Assembly (NCBI RefSeq): GCF_001735805.1
Contig: NZ_CP017248.1
Span: forward strand, 5,022,001 to 5,086,000
DNA from: Streptomyces fodineus
GTDB lineage: Bacteria > Actinomycetota > Actinomycetes > Streptomycetales > Streptomycetaceae
Length of the DNA: 64,000 nucleotides
Direction of reading: 5' to 3'
The notes beneath the pieces were generated by a model. The model saw only the letters and a program-made list of their open reading frames with translations, ran no database searches and was not told the DNA's origin. Below, piece after piece: positions 40,507 to 49,246 of the stretch. Position numbers and translations under genes: made by a program. Within the stretch, counting starts at the first letter, position 1. The number at the start of each line of letters is the position of its first letter.

Positions 40507-41844
40507 TCAGCGGGTCGCGCCCGTGACGATCCAGCGGCCCGAGCGGGTGCGCACCCACAGGGTCAGCATGCGGGTGGTCATCATCAGCGTCATCGCGGCC
40601 CACAGCGCGGTCAGACCACCGCCGAAGGTGGGGACGAGCAGGGCGACCGGAGCGAACACCACGAGGGTGGCGACCATGGCCCCGGCCAGGTATGGCCCGT
40701 CGCCGGCGCCCATCAGGACTCCGTCCAGCACGAAGACGATCCCGCAGACGGGCTGCGAAAGCGCCACCATCAGCAGGGCGGGCAGTGCCGCGTCCTTGAC
40801 CACGGAGTCACTGGTGAACAGCGGCAGGAAGAGCGGTCGGGCGGCTACGACGAGCAGTCCGAGGACCACACCGGTTGCGATGCCCCACTGGACCATGCGG
40901 CGACAGGCCTCACGCGCTCCTTGGGTGTCGTTCGCGCCGAGACAGCGGCCGATGATGGCCTGGCCCGCGATCGCTATCGCGTCGAGTGCGAAGGCCAGCA
41001 GGGTCCACAGGGAGAGGATGATCTGATGGGCGGCGATATCGGCGTCGCCCAGATGCGCCGCGACCGCCGTGGCGATCATCAGGATCGCCCGCAGTGACAG
41101 TGTGCGGACCAGGAGCGGGACGCCTGCCTGAGCCGAGGCCCGGATGCCGGCGGAGTCCGGCCGGAGCGAAGCCCCGTGGCGGCGCGCCCCGCGGACGACC
41201 ACGGTGAGATAGACGGCCGCCATGCCGCACTGGGCGATGACCGTGCCCCAGGCCGAACCGGCGATGCCGAGCCCCGCGCCGTAGACGAGCCCTGCATTGA
41301 GTGCGCCGTTGGCGATGAATCCCGCCACGGCGACGTAGAGCGGGGTCCTGGTGTTCTGCAGTCCGCGGAGCACTCCCGTCGCGGCGAGGACGATGAGCAT
41401 GGCGGGGATGCCCAGCGCGGAGATGCGCAGATACGTTGTGGCGTAGGGGGCCGCGGTCGTGGAGGCGCCGAAGAGGCCCACGATGCCGTGGGCCAGTGGA
41501 AGGACGAGGGCGATGACGGCGATGCCGAGCAGCAGTGCGAGCCAGATGCCGTCCATGCCCTGGCGGATGGCGGCCTGCAGATCGCCGGAACCCACGCGGC
41601 GGGCCACGGCGGCGGTGGTGGCGTAGGCGAGGAAGACGAAGACGCTCACCGCGGTGGTGAGGAGGGCCGAGGCGACGCCGAGGCCGGCGAGCTGAGCGGT
41701 GCCGAGATGGCCGACGATGGCACTGTCCGCCATGACGAAGAGAGGCTCGGCGACGAGCGCGCCGAAGGCCGGGACGGCCAGCGCCACGATCTGTCTGTCG
41801 TGCCGTCGGCGGGTGGCCTTGGGTATCGCGGGAGCCTGTGTCAT
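40507..41844 (-). CDS. MATE family efflux transporter
   Basis: 445 residues with 12 predicted helices in two related halves. PAFGALVAEPLFVMADSAIVG and AGLGVASALLTTAVSVFVFLA are typical of the DinF-like MATE branch, as are the polar helix stretch AIAGQAIIGRCLGANDTQGA and GVLRGLQNTRTPLYVAVAGF. It probably exports drugs or metabolites using an ion gradient; substrate unknown. The start ATG 41844 lacks an obvious ribosome site; a GTG two codons upstream is possible. The position between rplI and dnaB is conserved in Streptomyces. Confidence 0.9.
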   Translation of the reverse strand: MTQAPAIPKATRRRHDRQIVALAVPAFGALVAEPLFVMADSAIVGHLGTAQLAGLGVASALLTTAVSVFVFLAYATTAAVARRVGSGDLQAAIRQGMDGIWLALLLGIAVIALVLPLAHGIVGLFGASTTAAPYATTYLRISALGIPAMLIVLAATGVLRGLQNTRTPLYVAVAGFIANGALNAGLVYGAGLGIAGSAWGTVIAQCGMAAVYLTVVVRGARRHGASLRPDSAGIRASAQAGVPLLVRTLSLRAILMIATAVAAHLGDADIAAHQIILSLWTLLAFALDAIAIAGQAIIGRCLGANDTQGAREACRRMVQWGIATGVVLGLLVVAARPLFLPLFTSDSVVKDAALPALLMVALSQPVCGIVFVLDGVLMGAGDGPYLAGAMVATLVVFAPVALLVPTFGGGLTALWAAMTLMMTTRMLTLWVRTRSGRWIVTGATR

Positions 41845-42326
41845 GAGCACTAATCTAATCGTCCACAGGTAAGTGATGCAATCGGCAAGTGGTCCTTACT
41901 CCTTCCTGTGGGTCATGTCCTTTCGCGCACCGTTCGAAGCGATCTTGGTCCGACTGGGGAAGTTTTTCTTCTGCACAGCCGGTGGACGGTAAAACTGCAG
42001 GTCGGAGCGATCTTGTGGGCGGGATGGAGGTCTTGTTCACAGGGCTGTCCACCGGGTCGTGCACAGGTTTCGGTGAGTTCTCCACAGCATCAGGGCCGTC
42101 GTCCACATGGCCTGTGGATAACCAGATTGGCTGACGGTGCCGAGAGGCCTACCGTTGTCCGGCGCCCACTCCTTTCCCAGGCCTGGGAAAGCGTCCTTTG
42201 CTCAGCCCTGGAATCGGCATAAAACCGACGCTTCAGAACCGGAGTTGGGCCTCTCATTTGTCAGTGTCGTGCCGTACAAAAGAGGACACGGCGAGGTCCG
42301 CCGTGCGGACGGGAGGAGGTGGCTCG
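41845..42326. promoter_or_regulatory. MATE-dnaB divergent region with DnaA-box-like sites
   Basis: About 480 bp without a supported gene. TGTGGATAA at 42113-42121 matches the classical DnaA box TTATCCACA exactly (minus strand). One-mismatch or weaker relatives occur near 41859-41867 (TCGTCCACA) and 42100-42107. It must contain the dnaB promoter. The sequence is less GC-rich than its neighbours, especially 41945-42010. Confidence 0.55.
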
Positions 42327-43805
42327 GTGAGCATTTCCGAGCCCTTGGACGATCCGTGGGCCGACGCCGGACCCAGTGATCGTCTGCCGGCTTCCCGTCG
42401 ACGCGGTGACGGCGGCCGGGGTCGTGACGAACAACACGACCGGGGCCGGGAGAACGACTCCTGGGACGGCGGGGGTACCTCCTTCGAGCGTGTGCCGCCG
42501 CAGGACTTGGACGCCGAGCAGTCGGTGCTGGGCGGCATGCTGCTGTCCAAGGACGCCATCGCCGACGTCGTCGAGATCCTCAAGGGCCACGACTTCTACA
42601 AGCCAGCCCACGAGACGATCTACCAGGCGATCCTGGACGTCTACGCCAAGGGCGAGCCTGCCGACCCGATCACCATCGCCGCCGAACTCACCAAGCGCGG
42701 CGAGATCAACAAGGTCGGCGGGGCCGCGTATCTGCACAGCCTCGTCCAGACCGTGCCGACGGCGGCCAATGCCGAGTACTACGCGGAGATCGTCCATGAG
42801 CGGGCGGTACTGCGCCGCCTGGTTGAAGCCGGTACGCGCATCACCCAGATGGGATATGCGGCCGACGGCGACGTGGACGAGATCGTCAACCGCGCCCAGG
42901 CCGAGATCTACGCCGTCACCGAGCAGCGCACCAGCGAGGACTATCTGCCGCTCGGCGACATCATGGAGGGCGCCCTCGACGAGATCGAGGCGATCGGCTC
43001 GCGCAGCGGCGAGATGACCGGTGTGCCGACCGGCTTCACCGATTTCGACTCGCTGACGAACGGTCTGCACCCGGGCCAGATGATCGTCATCGCGGCCCGG
43101 CCCGCCATGGGTAAGTCGACGCTCGCGCTGGACTTCGCGCGGGCCGCCTCGATCAAGAACAGCCTGCCGAGCGTCATCTTCTCGCTCGAAATGGGCCGCA
43201 ACGAGATCGCGATGCGTCTGCTGTCCGCCGAGGCCCGCGTCGCCCTGCACCACATGCGGTCCGGCACGATGACCGACGAGGACTGGACCAGACTCGCCCG
43301 CCGCATGCCGGATGTCTCGGCCGCACCGCTCTACATCGACGACTCCCCGAACCTGTCGATGATGGAGATCCGCGCCAAGTGCCGGCGTCTGAAGCAGCGC
43401 AACGACCTGAAGCTGGTCGTCATCGACTACCTCCAGCTGATGCAGTCCGGCGGCTCCAAGCGGGCCGAGAGCCGGCAGCAGGAGGTCTCGGACATGTCCC
43501 GTAACCTCAAGTTGCTCGCCAAGGAGCTGGAGATCCCGGTGATCGCGCTCTCCCAGCTCAACCGTGGCCCCGAGCAGCGCACCGACAAGAAGCCGATGGT
43601 CTCCGACCTGCGTGAGTCGGGCTCCATCGAGCAGGACGCCGACATGGTCATCCTGCTGCACCGTGAGGACGCGTACGAGAAGGAGTCCCCGCGCGCTGGC
43701 GAGGCCGACCTGATCGTGGCCAAGCACCGTAACGGCCCGACGGCCACGATCACAGTCGCCTTCCAGGGCCACTACTCCCGCTTCGTGGACATGGCGCAGA
43801 CCTGA
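42327..43805 (+). CDS. dnaB: Replicative DNA helicase DnaB
   Basis: Hexameric 5'-3' helicase at the replication fork. 492 residues from GTG 42327, which has a strong GGGAGGAGGT site; the upstream in-frame extension is non-coding. A disordered Arg/Asp/Gly-rich stretch of ~50 residues precedes the N-terminal domain (PPQDLDAEQSVLGGMLLSKD). The RecA-like motor has Walker A ARPAMGKSTLALDFA, Walker B LVVIDYLQLM and the DnaB signature SGSIEQDADMVILLHR. No intein is present, unlike some actinomycete DnaBs. The likely loader DciA is encoded earlier in this window. Confidence 0.97.
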   Translation: MSISEPLDDPWADAGPSDRLPASRRRGDGGRGRDEQHDRGRENDSWDGGGTSFERVPPQDLDAEQSVLGGMLLSKDAIADVVEILKGHDFYKPAHETIYQAILDVYAKGEPADPITIAAELTKRGEINKVGGAAYLHSLVQTVPTAANAEYYAEIVHERAVLRRLVEAGTRITQMGYAADGDVDEIVNRAQAEIYAVTEQRTSEDYLPLGDIMEGALDEIEAIGSRSGEMTGVPTGFTDFDSLTNGLHPGQMIVIAARPAMGKSTLALDFARAASIKNSLPSVIFSLEMGRNEIAMRLLSAEARVALHHMRSGTMTDEDWTRLARRMPDVSAAPLYIDDSPNLSMMEIRAKCRRLKQRNDLKLVVIDYLQLMQSGGSKRAESRQQEVSDMSRNLKLLAKELEIPVIALSQLNRGPEQRTDKKPMVSDLRESGSIEQDADMVILLHREDAYEKESPRAGEADLIVAKHRNGPTATITVAFQGHYSRFVDMAQT

Positions 43806-43882
43806 TCCCAGCCTAGGGAAGGGCGGCTTCCGCCCGGGGAAATGAGCTCGACGTCCGCCGTCACAGCAGGTGGACTGGGGTC

Positions 43883-45268
43883 ATGACGTCATCTCAGGAA
43901 GAGCTGCTCCCCGCAACGCGGCGCGCCCTGCTGCACCGGATCGCCGTCGCCCAGGCTGAAGGGCGGGCGCCCTCGCTGGTCGCGGCCGTCGTGCGGGGCG
44001 GTCGGGCCGTGTGGCACGGGGCGCGAACCTCGGTGGATGGGCACGGGCCGGACGAGACCGTGCAGTACCGGATCGGGTCCATCACCAAGACCTTCACCGC
44101 CGTCCTGGTGATGCGGCTGCGCGACGAGGGTCTGATCGACCTCGGAGATCCACTGGAGAAGCACCTGCCGGGCACCGGCGCGGGCGAGGCGACCATCGCC
44201 CAACTGCTCGCGCACACGGCAGGGTTGGCGGCCGAGTCGCCCGCGCCCTGGTGGGAGCGGACCCCCGGCACTCTGCGCCCGGAGCTGGGTGATGTCCTCG
44301 GCGAGCAGCCTCTCCTGCATCCCGTCGGCCGACGGCATCACTACTCCAACCCCGGCTACACCGTGCTCGGCGCGCTCGTGGAGGAACTGCGGGGTGCTCC
44401 CTGGGAGGCGGTGCTGCGCGGCGAGATCCTCGAGCCGCTGGGCCTGCACCGCACGAGCACCCAGCCGCAATCCCCGTACGCCGGGGGATGGGCCGTGCAT
44501 CCGTGGGCGGACGCGATGCTGCCGGAGCCGCTGGAGGACCTGGGCAGGATGGCATCGGCCGGGCAACTGTGGTCGACCACGGCGGACCTGGCGCGGTTCG
44601 CCGTGTTTCTGGCGGCGGGGGACGACCGGGTGCTGAGCGCGGAGTCGGTACGGGAGATGCGCACGCCTGCGGCACCCGCCGAGGCGGCGGACGTGCTGGA
44701 CGGGGCCGCGTACGGCCTCGGTCTGCAGATACAGCGCCGTGACGGCCGGCTTCTGGTCGGGCACTCCGGTTCGCTGCCGGGCTTCTTGGCGAACCTCTCC
44801 CTCAGTGTGGAGGACGACGTGGCGTCGGTGGTGCTCGCCAACTGCACCAGTGGGCCGCTCCTGGGAGCGGTGGGCGCCGACCTCGTGCGGATCGTCGCCG
44901 AGGCTGAGCCGAGGATCCCGGAGCCCTGGAGGCCGCTGCGCGAGGTCGATGCAGCGGTCCTGGAGCTGGCAGGGCAGTGGTACTGGGGGACCAACGCCTT
45001 CGGCCTGCGGGTGACCGCCGACGGCCTTCTCGCGCTCGCCCCGCTGTCCGGTAGCGGCCGGCGCGCCCGCTTCCGCTCGAACGGTGACGGCACCTGGACG
45101 GGCCTGGAGGGCTACTTCGCGGGGGAGCTGCTGCAGCCGGTACGGCGCCCGGCCGGGGTCCTGAGCCATCTCGATCTCGGCTCGTTCGTGTTCACCCGTC
45201 AGCCCTACGACCCCGAGGCCCCGGTGCCGGGTGGAGTGGACCCGGAGGGATGGCGGGGCATCGGCTAG
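43883..45268 (+). CDS. Serine hydrolase, beta-lactamase/class C PBP-like
   Basis: 461 residues from ATG 43883. The N-terminal ~330 form the beta-lactamase-like domain, with the nucleophile motif SITK in YRIGSITKTFTAVLVMR, the tyrosine motif YSN in HYSNPGYTVLG and the third motif HSG in LVGHSGSLPGFLANLS. The C-terminal ~120 residues form an extra lipocalin-like or DUF3471-type domain (AGQWYWGTNAFGLRV). There is no signal peptide, so it is probably cytoplasmic, an esterase or D-aminopeptidase rather than a resistance enzyme. Its stop is 9 bp before a 44-bp parS-centred palindrome. Confidence 0.87.
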   Translation: MTSSQEELLPATRRALLHRIAVAQAEGRAPSLVAAVVRGGRAVWHGARTSVDGHGPDETVQYRIGSITKTFTAVLVMRLRDEGLIDLGDPLEKHLPGTGAGEATIAQLLAHTAGLAAESPAPWWERTPGTLRPELGDVLGEQPLLHPVGRRHHYSNPGYTVLGALVEELRGAPWEAVLRGEILEPLGLHRTSTQPQSPYAGGWAVHPWADAMLPEPLEDLGRMASAGQLWSTTADLARFAVFLAAGDDRVLSAESVREMRTPAAPAEAADVLDGAAYGLGLQIQRRDGRLLVGHSGSLPGFLANLSLSVEDDVASVVLANCTSGPLLGAVGADLVRIVAEAEPRIPEPWRPLREVDAAVLELAGQWYWGTNAFGLRVTADGLLALAPLSGSGRRARFRSNGDGTWTGLEGYFAGELLQPVRRPAGVLSHLDLGSFVFTRQPYDPEAPVPGGVDPEGWRGIG

Positions 45269-45276
45269 GCGCCTCC

Positions 45277-45320
45277 ACGGAACAGGGGTGTGTTTCACGT
45301 GAAACACACCCCTGTTCCGT
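45277..45320. terminator. Perfect 44-bp palindrome with central parS, convergent terminator
   Basis: From ACGGAACAGGGGTGTGTTTCAC to its exact complement with no mismatch, centred between 45298 and 45299. It fills most of the gap between the convergent serine hydrolase and GNAT genes. In RNA either strand would form a very long hairpin, while the centre is an exact parS. Confidence 0.9.
45292..45305. other. parS: parS site (perfect)
   Basis: Exact GTTTCACGTGAAAC at the centre of the 44-bp palindrome. Confidence 0.95.
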
Positions 45321-45338
45321 TCGCGACCCGCGCCGCCG

Positions 45339-45791
45339 TCAGAGCCGCAGTTTGAAGCCCTCGTGGGTGGCGCTGAAGCCGAGCCGTTCATAGAGGCGGT
45401 GGGCGTCGATCCGAGTCTTGTCGGATGTCAGCTGCACCATCTGGCACTCCAACTGCCGGGCGCTGTCGATCGCCCACTCGATCAGCAGGCTGCCCAGCCC
45501 GCTGCCTCGTTCATCGGCGTGGATGCGTACGGCCTCGATGAGCGCTCGGGTCGCCCCTTTGTGGGAGAGTCCCGGAATGATCGAGAGCTGGAGGGTGCCG
45601 ATCACACGGCCTTCGCGGACGGCGACGACGAGGTGCTGGTTCGGGTCGGCGTCCAGGCGTTCCAGTGCGGTCCGGTAGGGGGTCATGTCGTCGGGCGACT
45701 CGCGCTGAGCGCCTAGCGGATCGTCGGCCAGCATCGCGACGATCGCCGGTAGGTCGTCGGCGGTCGCAGGCCGTATTTCAAGATCTCCCAT
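45339..45791 (-). CDS. GNAT family N-acetyltransferase
   Basis: 150-residue single-domain GNAT. MGDLEIRPATADDLPAIVAM is the usual opening. The acetyl-CoA motif A is AVRIHADERGSGLGSLLIEW, and LYERLGFSATHEGFKL closes the fold. Substrate unknown. It is 9 bp downstream of the marR gene in the same direction, so both are probably co-transcribed. Confidence 0.92.
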   Translation of the reverse strand: MGDLEIRPATADDLPAIVAMLADDPLGAQRESPDDMTPYRTALERLDADPNQHLVVAVREGRVIGTLQLSIIPGLSHKGATRALIEAVRIHADERGSGLGSLLIEWAIDSARQLECQMVQLTSDKTRIDAHRLYERLGFSATHEGFKLRL

Positions 45792-45800
45792 GCGCGCACC

Positions 45801-46259
45801 CTATGCCGGTACGTTCAGTGACTCCACGACCCGGACCAGCGGGGCCAGTTCGGGGTTTCTGGAGGCGTCGTCCAGGGCCTCGCGCAGGGCGGCGTCATTG
45901 GTGGGACGCGCCTCCTCCAGCAGCCGCAGGCCCGCCTCGGTGACGTTGGTGTAGATGCCGCGCCGGTCGGTGGGGCACAGATAGCGCTCGAGTAGGCCGC
46001 GGTCCTCCAGCCGGGTCACCAGACGCGTGGTGGCGCTCTGGCTGAGGACGACCGCGTCGGCGACCTGCTTCATCTGCAGATGGCCGCCCTCCCCATCGTG
46101 CTGGCGGCTCAGCACGTCGAGCAGCGAGTACTCGCGCACGCTCAGGTCGTGCTTCCCCTGCAGGGCGCGCTCGATGCGCGCCTCGATCCTTCCGTGCAGC
46201 GCAGAGAGAGCGCACCAGCCCTGCGCGAGGGCGGTGAGCGCGGGGTCCGTCGCTGTCAT
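45801..46259 (-). CDS. MarR family transcriptional regulator
   Basis: 152 residues from ATG 46259 with a GGAGG site. The winged-helix core is MKQVADAVVLSQSATTRLVTRLEDRGLLERYLCPTDRRG read in parts: LSQSATTRLV is the recognition helix and TDRRGIY the wing. It diverges from an MFS exporter gene, a standard arrangement for a MarR repressor of efflux. The shared 144-bp gap carries inverted repeats. Confidence 0.92.
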   Translation of the reverse strand: MTATDPALTALAQGWCALSALHGRIEARIERALQGKHDLSVREYSLLDVLSRQHDGEGGHLQMKQVADAVVLSQSATTRLVTRLEDRGLLERYLCPTDRRGIYTNVTEAGLRLLEEARPTNDAALREALDDASRNPELAPLVRVVESLNVPA

Positions 46260-46310
46260 TGGCGTTTTCCTCCGTCCCGGAGCGGCTGACTCAAGAGTAG
46301 AGCAGGTCCG

Positions 46311-46352
46311 CAATAGTGGGCGGTTGCATGTAGCCCGCGTTTGCAACTATTG
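46311..46352. promoter_or_regulatory. Probable MarR operator region
   Basis: CAATAGT (46311-46317) and its complement ACTATTG (46346-46352) enclose GTTGCA (46323-46328) and TGCAAC (46342-46347). These nested inverted repeats lie in the divergent marR-MFS promoter region and are locally AT-rich. Confidence 0.55.
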
Positions 46353-46403
46353 TCGACGCTAGAAAACCGCTCCTGCAATCGTCTTGGAAGGTGTACCCCC
46401 CTC

Positions 46404-47612
46404 ATGCCTCTCGCGCTCCTGGCCCTCGCGATCGGGGCCTTCGGAATCGGAACGACGGAGTTCGTGATCATGGGCCTGCTGCCCCAGGTCGCGGGCGACT
46501 TCGGGGTCTCCATCCCCACGGCGGGCCTGCTCGTGACGGGCTACGCGCTCGGCGTGGTCATCGGCGCGCCGCTGATGACCGTGCTCGGCACCAAGGTCCC
46601 GCGCAAGCGGATGCTGATGCTGCTCATGGGCCTGTTCATCGCCGGAAACCTGATCTCCGCGGTGGCCCCCGTCTTCGCGATCATGCTGATCGGACGCGTG
46701 GTCGCCTCGCTCGCGCACGGCGCCTTCTTCGGCATCGGCTCGGTCGTCGCTGCCGAGCTGGTGGCTCCCCACAAAAAGGCCGGCGCCATCGCCATGATGT
46801 TCACCGGCCTGACCGTCGCCAATGTCGTCGGCGTCCCGTTGGGCACGCTCATCGGGCAGCACATCGGCTGGCGGGTCACCTTCGGCATCGTGGCGGCCCT
46901 AGGGGTCGTCGGTCTGGTCGGTGTGGCCAAGCTGGTGCCCGAGCTGCCGAGGCCCGAGGGTGTGCACCTGCGGCACGAGGTGGCCGCTTTCAAGAACACC
47001 CAGGTCCTGCTCGCCATGGCGATGACCGTCCTCGGCTTCGGAGGTGTCTTCGCGGCCATCACCTACATCGCGTCGATGATGACCCACATCGCCGGCTTCG
47101 CAGACGGCTCGGTTACCTGGCTGCTGGTCCTGTTCGGCCTCGGCATGGTCGGCGGCAACCTCGTCGGTGGCAAGTTCGCCGACCGTGCCCTGATGCCGAT
47201 GCTGTACGTCTCCCTGGGCGCCCTGGCCCTCGTCCTGGCCCTCTTCACGCTCACCGCCCACAACAAGATCGCGGCGGCTGTCACCATCGCCTTGATCGGC
47301 GCTCTTGGCTTCGCGACGGTACCGCCGCTGCAGAAGCGCGTCCTCGACCAGGCGCACGGTGCACCGACGCTCGCGTCGGCCGTGAACATCGGCGCCTTCA
47401 ACCTGGGCAACGCACTGTCCGCCTGGCTCGGCGGCATCGTGATCGCGGCCGGCTTCGGCTACACGGCCCCCAACTGGGTCGGTGCCGCCCTCGCCGTGGC
47501 TGCCCTGGTCCTCGCCGTCCTCTCGGCGGCGCTGGAGCGTCGCGACGGTGCCCGGAGCACGGTGGTCGCCTCCGGGACGCCCGCCGGGCAGCAGACCCCG
47601 GTCCACCACTGA
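46404..47612 (+). CDS. MFS transporter, DHA1/AraJ-type
   Basis: 402 residues from ATG 46404, 12 helices. MPLALLALAIGAFGIGTTEF and IMGLLPQVAGDFGVS are typical of the AraJ/YdhP branch. The motif-A loop reads GTKVPRKRMLMLLMGL. Probable proton-driven efflux of an organic compound, controlled by the divergent MarR. The product ends in a polar tail. A HbpS/GlcG-like gene follows 130 bp downstream in the same direction. Confidence 0.9.
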   Translation: MPLALLALAIGAFGIGTTEFVIMGLLPQVAGDFGVSIPTAGLLVTGYALGVVIGAPLMTVLGTKVPRKRMLMLLMGLFIAGNLISAVAPVFAIMLIGRVVASLAHGAFFGIGSVVAAELVAPHKKAGAIAMMFTGLTVANVVGVPLGTLIGQHIGWRVTFGIVAALGVVGLVGVAKLVPELPRPEGVHLRHEVAAFKNTQVLLAMAMTVLGFGGVFAAITYIASMMTHIAGFADGSVTWLLVLFGLGMVGGNLVGGKFADRALMPMLYVSLGALALVLALFTLTAHNKIAAAVTIALIGALGFATVPPLQKRVLDQAHGAPTLASAVNIGAFNLGNALSAWLGGIVIAAGFGYTAPNWVGAALAVAALVLAVLSAALERRDGARSTVVASGTPAGQQTPVHH

Positions 47613-47741
47613 CTCCCGGACCGCAGCGGCGCCTCACCGCCCGTATCCCGCAGACCTCCGTGCCGGGGGCCATTCCCGGCACGGCGAGCACCCCATCCCG
47701 TAACACCCGAGATCTCAGTACCACCCGAGGAGAAAACCTCC

Positions 47742-48161
47742 ATGAGCACCACTGCCGTCGTCCCGCTGTCCATCCAGGACGCCGAACTGCTCGTCGCCAC
47801 GGCCCGCCGCGCGGCCGAAGAGGCCGGGGTCACCGTCAGCGTCACCGTTCTGGACGCCGGCGGCCATCTGCTCGCCTTCCGCCGCGACGACCGGGCCGTG
47901 CTGATCTCCGGCGAGACCAGCACCCGCAAGGCCTACACGGCACTCCAGCTGAACGCCCCGACCGCCGACCTGGTCGACGCCGTCCAGCCCGGCGGCCTCT
48001 TCCACACGCTGCCCACCGCCCTCGACCGGCCCCTGCTGTTCCTCGCGGGAGGTGTGCCCGTCCACCGCGACGGTCGGCTGATCGGCGCGATCGGTGTCGG
48101 CGGCGGTGCGCCGGAGCAGGACCACGGCTTCGCCACCGCGGCCGTGCAGGCACTTGCCTGA
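47742..48161 (+). CDS. GlcG/HbpS family protein
   Basis: 139 residues from ATG 47742 after GAGGAGAA. The DUF336 fold is recognisable: TVSVTVLDAGGHLLAFRRDD, STRKAYTALQLNAPT, LPTALDRPLLFLAGGVPV and GAIGVGGGAPEQDH. Members include the haem-binding, redox-linked HbpS of Streptomyces and GlcG-like proteins. There is no signal peptide here, so this is a cytosolic member of unknown ligand. It may belong to the MFS transcription unit. Confidence 0.87.
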   Translation: MSTTAVVPLSIQDAELLVATARRAAEEAGVTVSVTVLDAGGHLLAFRRDDRAVLISGETSTRKAYTALQLNAPTADLVDAVQPGGLFHTLPTALDRPLLFLAGGVPVHRDGRLIGAIGVGGGAPEQDHGFATAAVQALA

Positions 48162-48230
48162 TCCACACCCCCACAGGCACCTCGGCCTCGCCGCGCGATG
48201 CGGCGGGGCCGATGCGTGTCGTACGACGGC

Positions 48231-49097
48231 TCAGCCCGCGGCCACGGTCAGCGGTGCGAACCGCCGGGTCCAGTCGCCCGGGAGGTCCGTGATGCCGTAG
48301 GTCATCACGGCGTTGAAGGCCACGGAGACGAGACCTCGGGCCTTCGCCCAGGTCAGCAGGTCCTCATGACGCACGTCGATGTCGGTGCGCAGTGGACGGT
48401 CCGTATGGGCCGCCAGCGAGGTGATGAGAGCCTGGGCGGTCTCCGTGTCCCGCGCGATCAGCGGACCGACGACGTGGGTGTCCATATTGGGCCACGCGGC
48501 TGTGTAGCCGATGATTCGGCCGTCCTCCTCGGCCACCCGTACCTGGTCGGCGAAGGCGGGCAGCCGGGTGATCAGGGCAGTGCGGTCGGCGCCGAACACC
48601 TCCTCGTCGAGACGAAGGATCGCGGGAAGGTCCTCGGCAGTGGCGGCGCGCGTGTCCACACCCGATTCCGGCCCGCCGGGAGTGAAGCGGCCACGCAGCA
48701 TCTCCGCCCGGCCCGTCACCTTGAAGCCCAGTTCCTCGTACAAAGGACGGCCGTTGGTCGTGGCGTGCAGGGTGAGCGGCGTGGTCCCCATGGTCGACAC
48801 GACATGGCGCATCAAACGGCGCCCGACGCCCTGGCGGGCATGGCGTTCGGCCACCAGGACCATGCCGATGGCACCGAGATCCAGGTGGTGCCACGAGCCG
48901 TACTCCGTGACGACGCATGCGGCGACGAGACCGCCCTGGGGGTCGTCGATGCCGAAGCCCTTTCCGGCCGCGAGAAGGAATCCCCACTTGTGTTCTTCGC
49001 GTGGCCACCCCCGGTTCTCGGACAAGTCGGCGCAGGCGGTGAGATCGCGAAGCGTCAGACGGCGGATGGGTAGCGCGGCGAGGGAAGGAGTCGACAC
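48231..49097 (-). CDS. Tandem GNAT acetyltransferase
   Basis: About 288 residues with two GNAT-like halves. The first has IRRLTLRDLTACADL and the CoA motif AERHARQGVGRRLMRHVV. The second begins RAATAEDLPAILRLDEEVFG and resembles the Acetyltransf_18 C-terminal domain. Substrate unknown. The start is uncertain. GTG 49097 (VSTPSLAALPIRR) fits the domain; ATG 49169 would add 24 Cys-rich residues, and further upstream frames pass through a parS. It is divergent from the HAD gene. Confidence 0.84.
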   Translation of the reverse strand: MSTPSLAALPIRRLTLRDLTACADLSENRGWPREEHKWGFLLAAGKGFGIDDPQGGLVAACVVTEYGSWHHLDLGAIGMVLVAERHARQGVGRRLMRHVVSTMGTTPLTLHATTNGRPLYEELGFKVTGRAEMLRGRFTPGGPESGVDTRAATAEDLPAILRLDEEVFGADRTALITRLPAFADQVRVAEEDGRIIGYTAAWPNMDTHVVGPLIARDTETAQALITSLAAHTDRPLRTDIDVRHEDLLTWAKARGLVSVAFNAVMTYGITDLPGDWTRRFAPLTVAAG

Positions 49098-49207
49098 GCA
49101 GGTCAGGCTGTCCGACCGGCACCCTCGGCGTCCAGCCGTTTCGGTACAGACACACGCGCTTTTGGCCATGCCGTCGCCATATGCACAGCCGGTGGACAAC
49201 AGGAGGT

Positions 49208-49221
49208 GTTTCACGTGAAAC
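49208..49221. other. parS: parS site (perfect)
   Basis: Exact GTTTCACGTGAAAC in the divergent GNAT-HAD gap, 25 bp before the HAD start. A DnaA-box-like GGTGGACAA lies at 49191-49199. Confidence 0.93.
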
Positions 49222-49246
49222 ATCGGCAGCCGGTTAGCCTCGGGCC

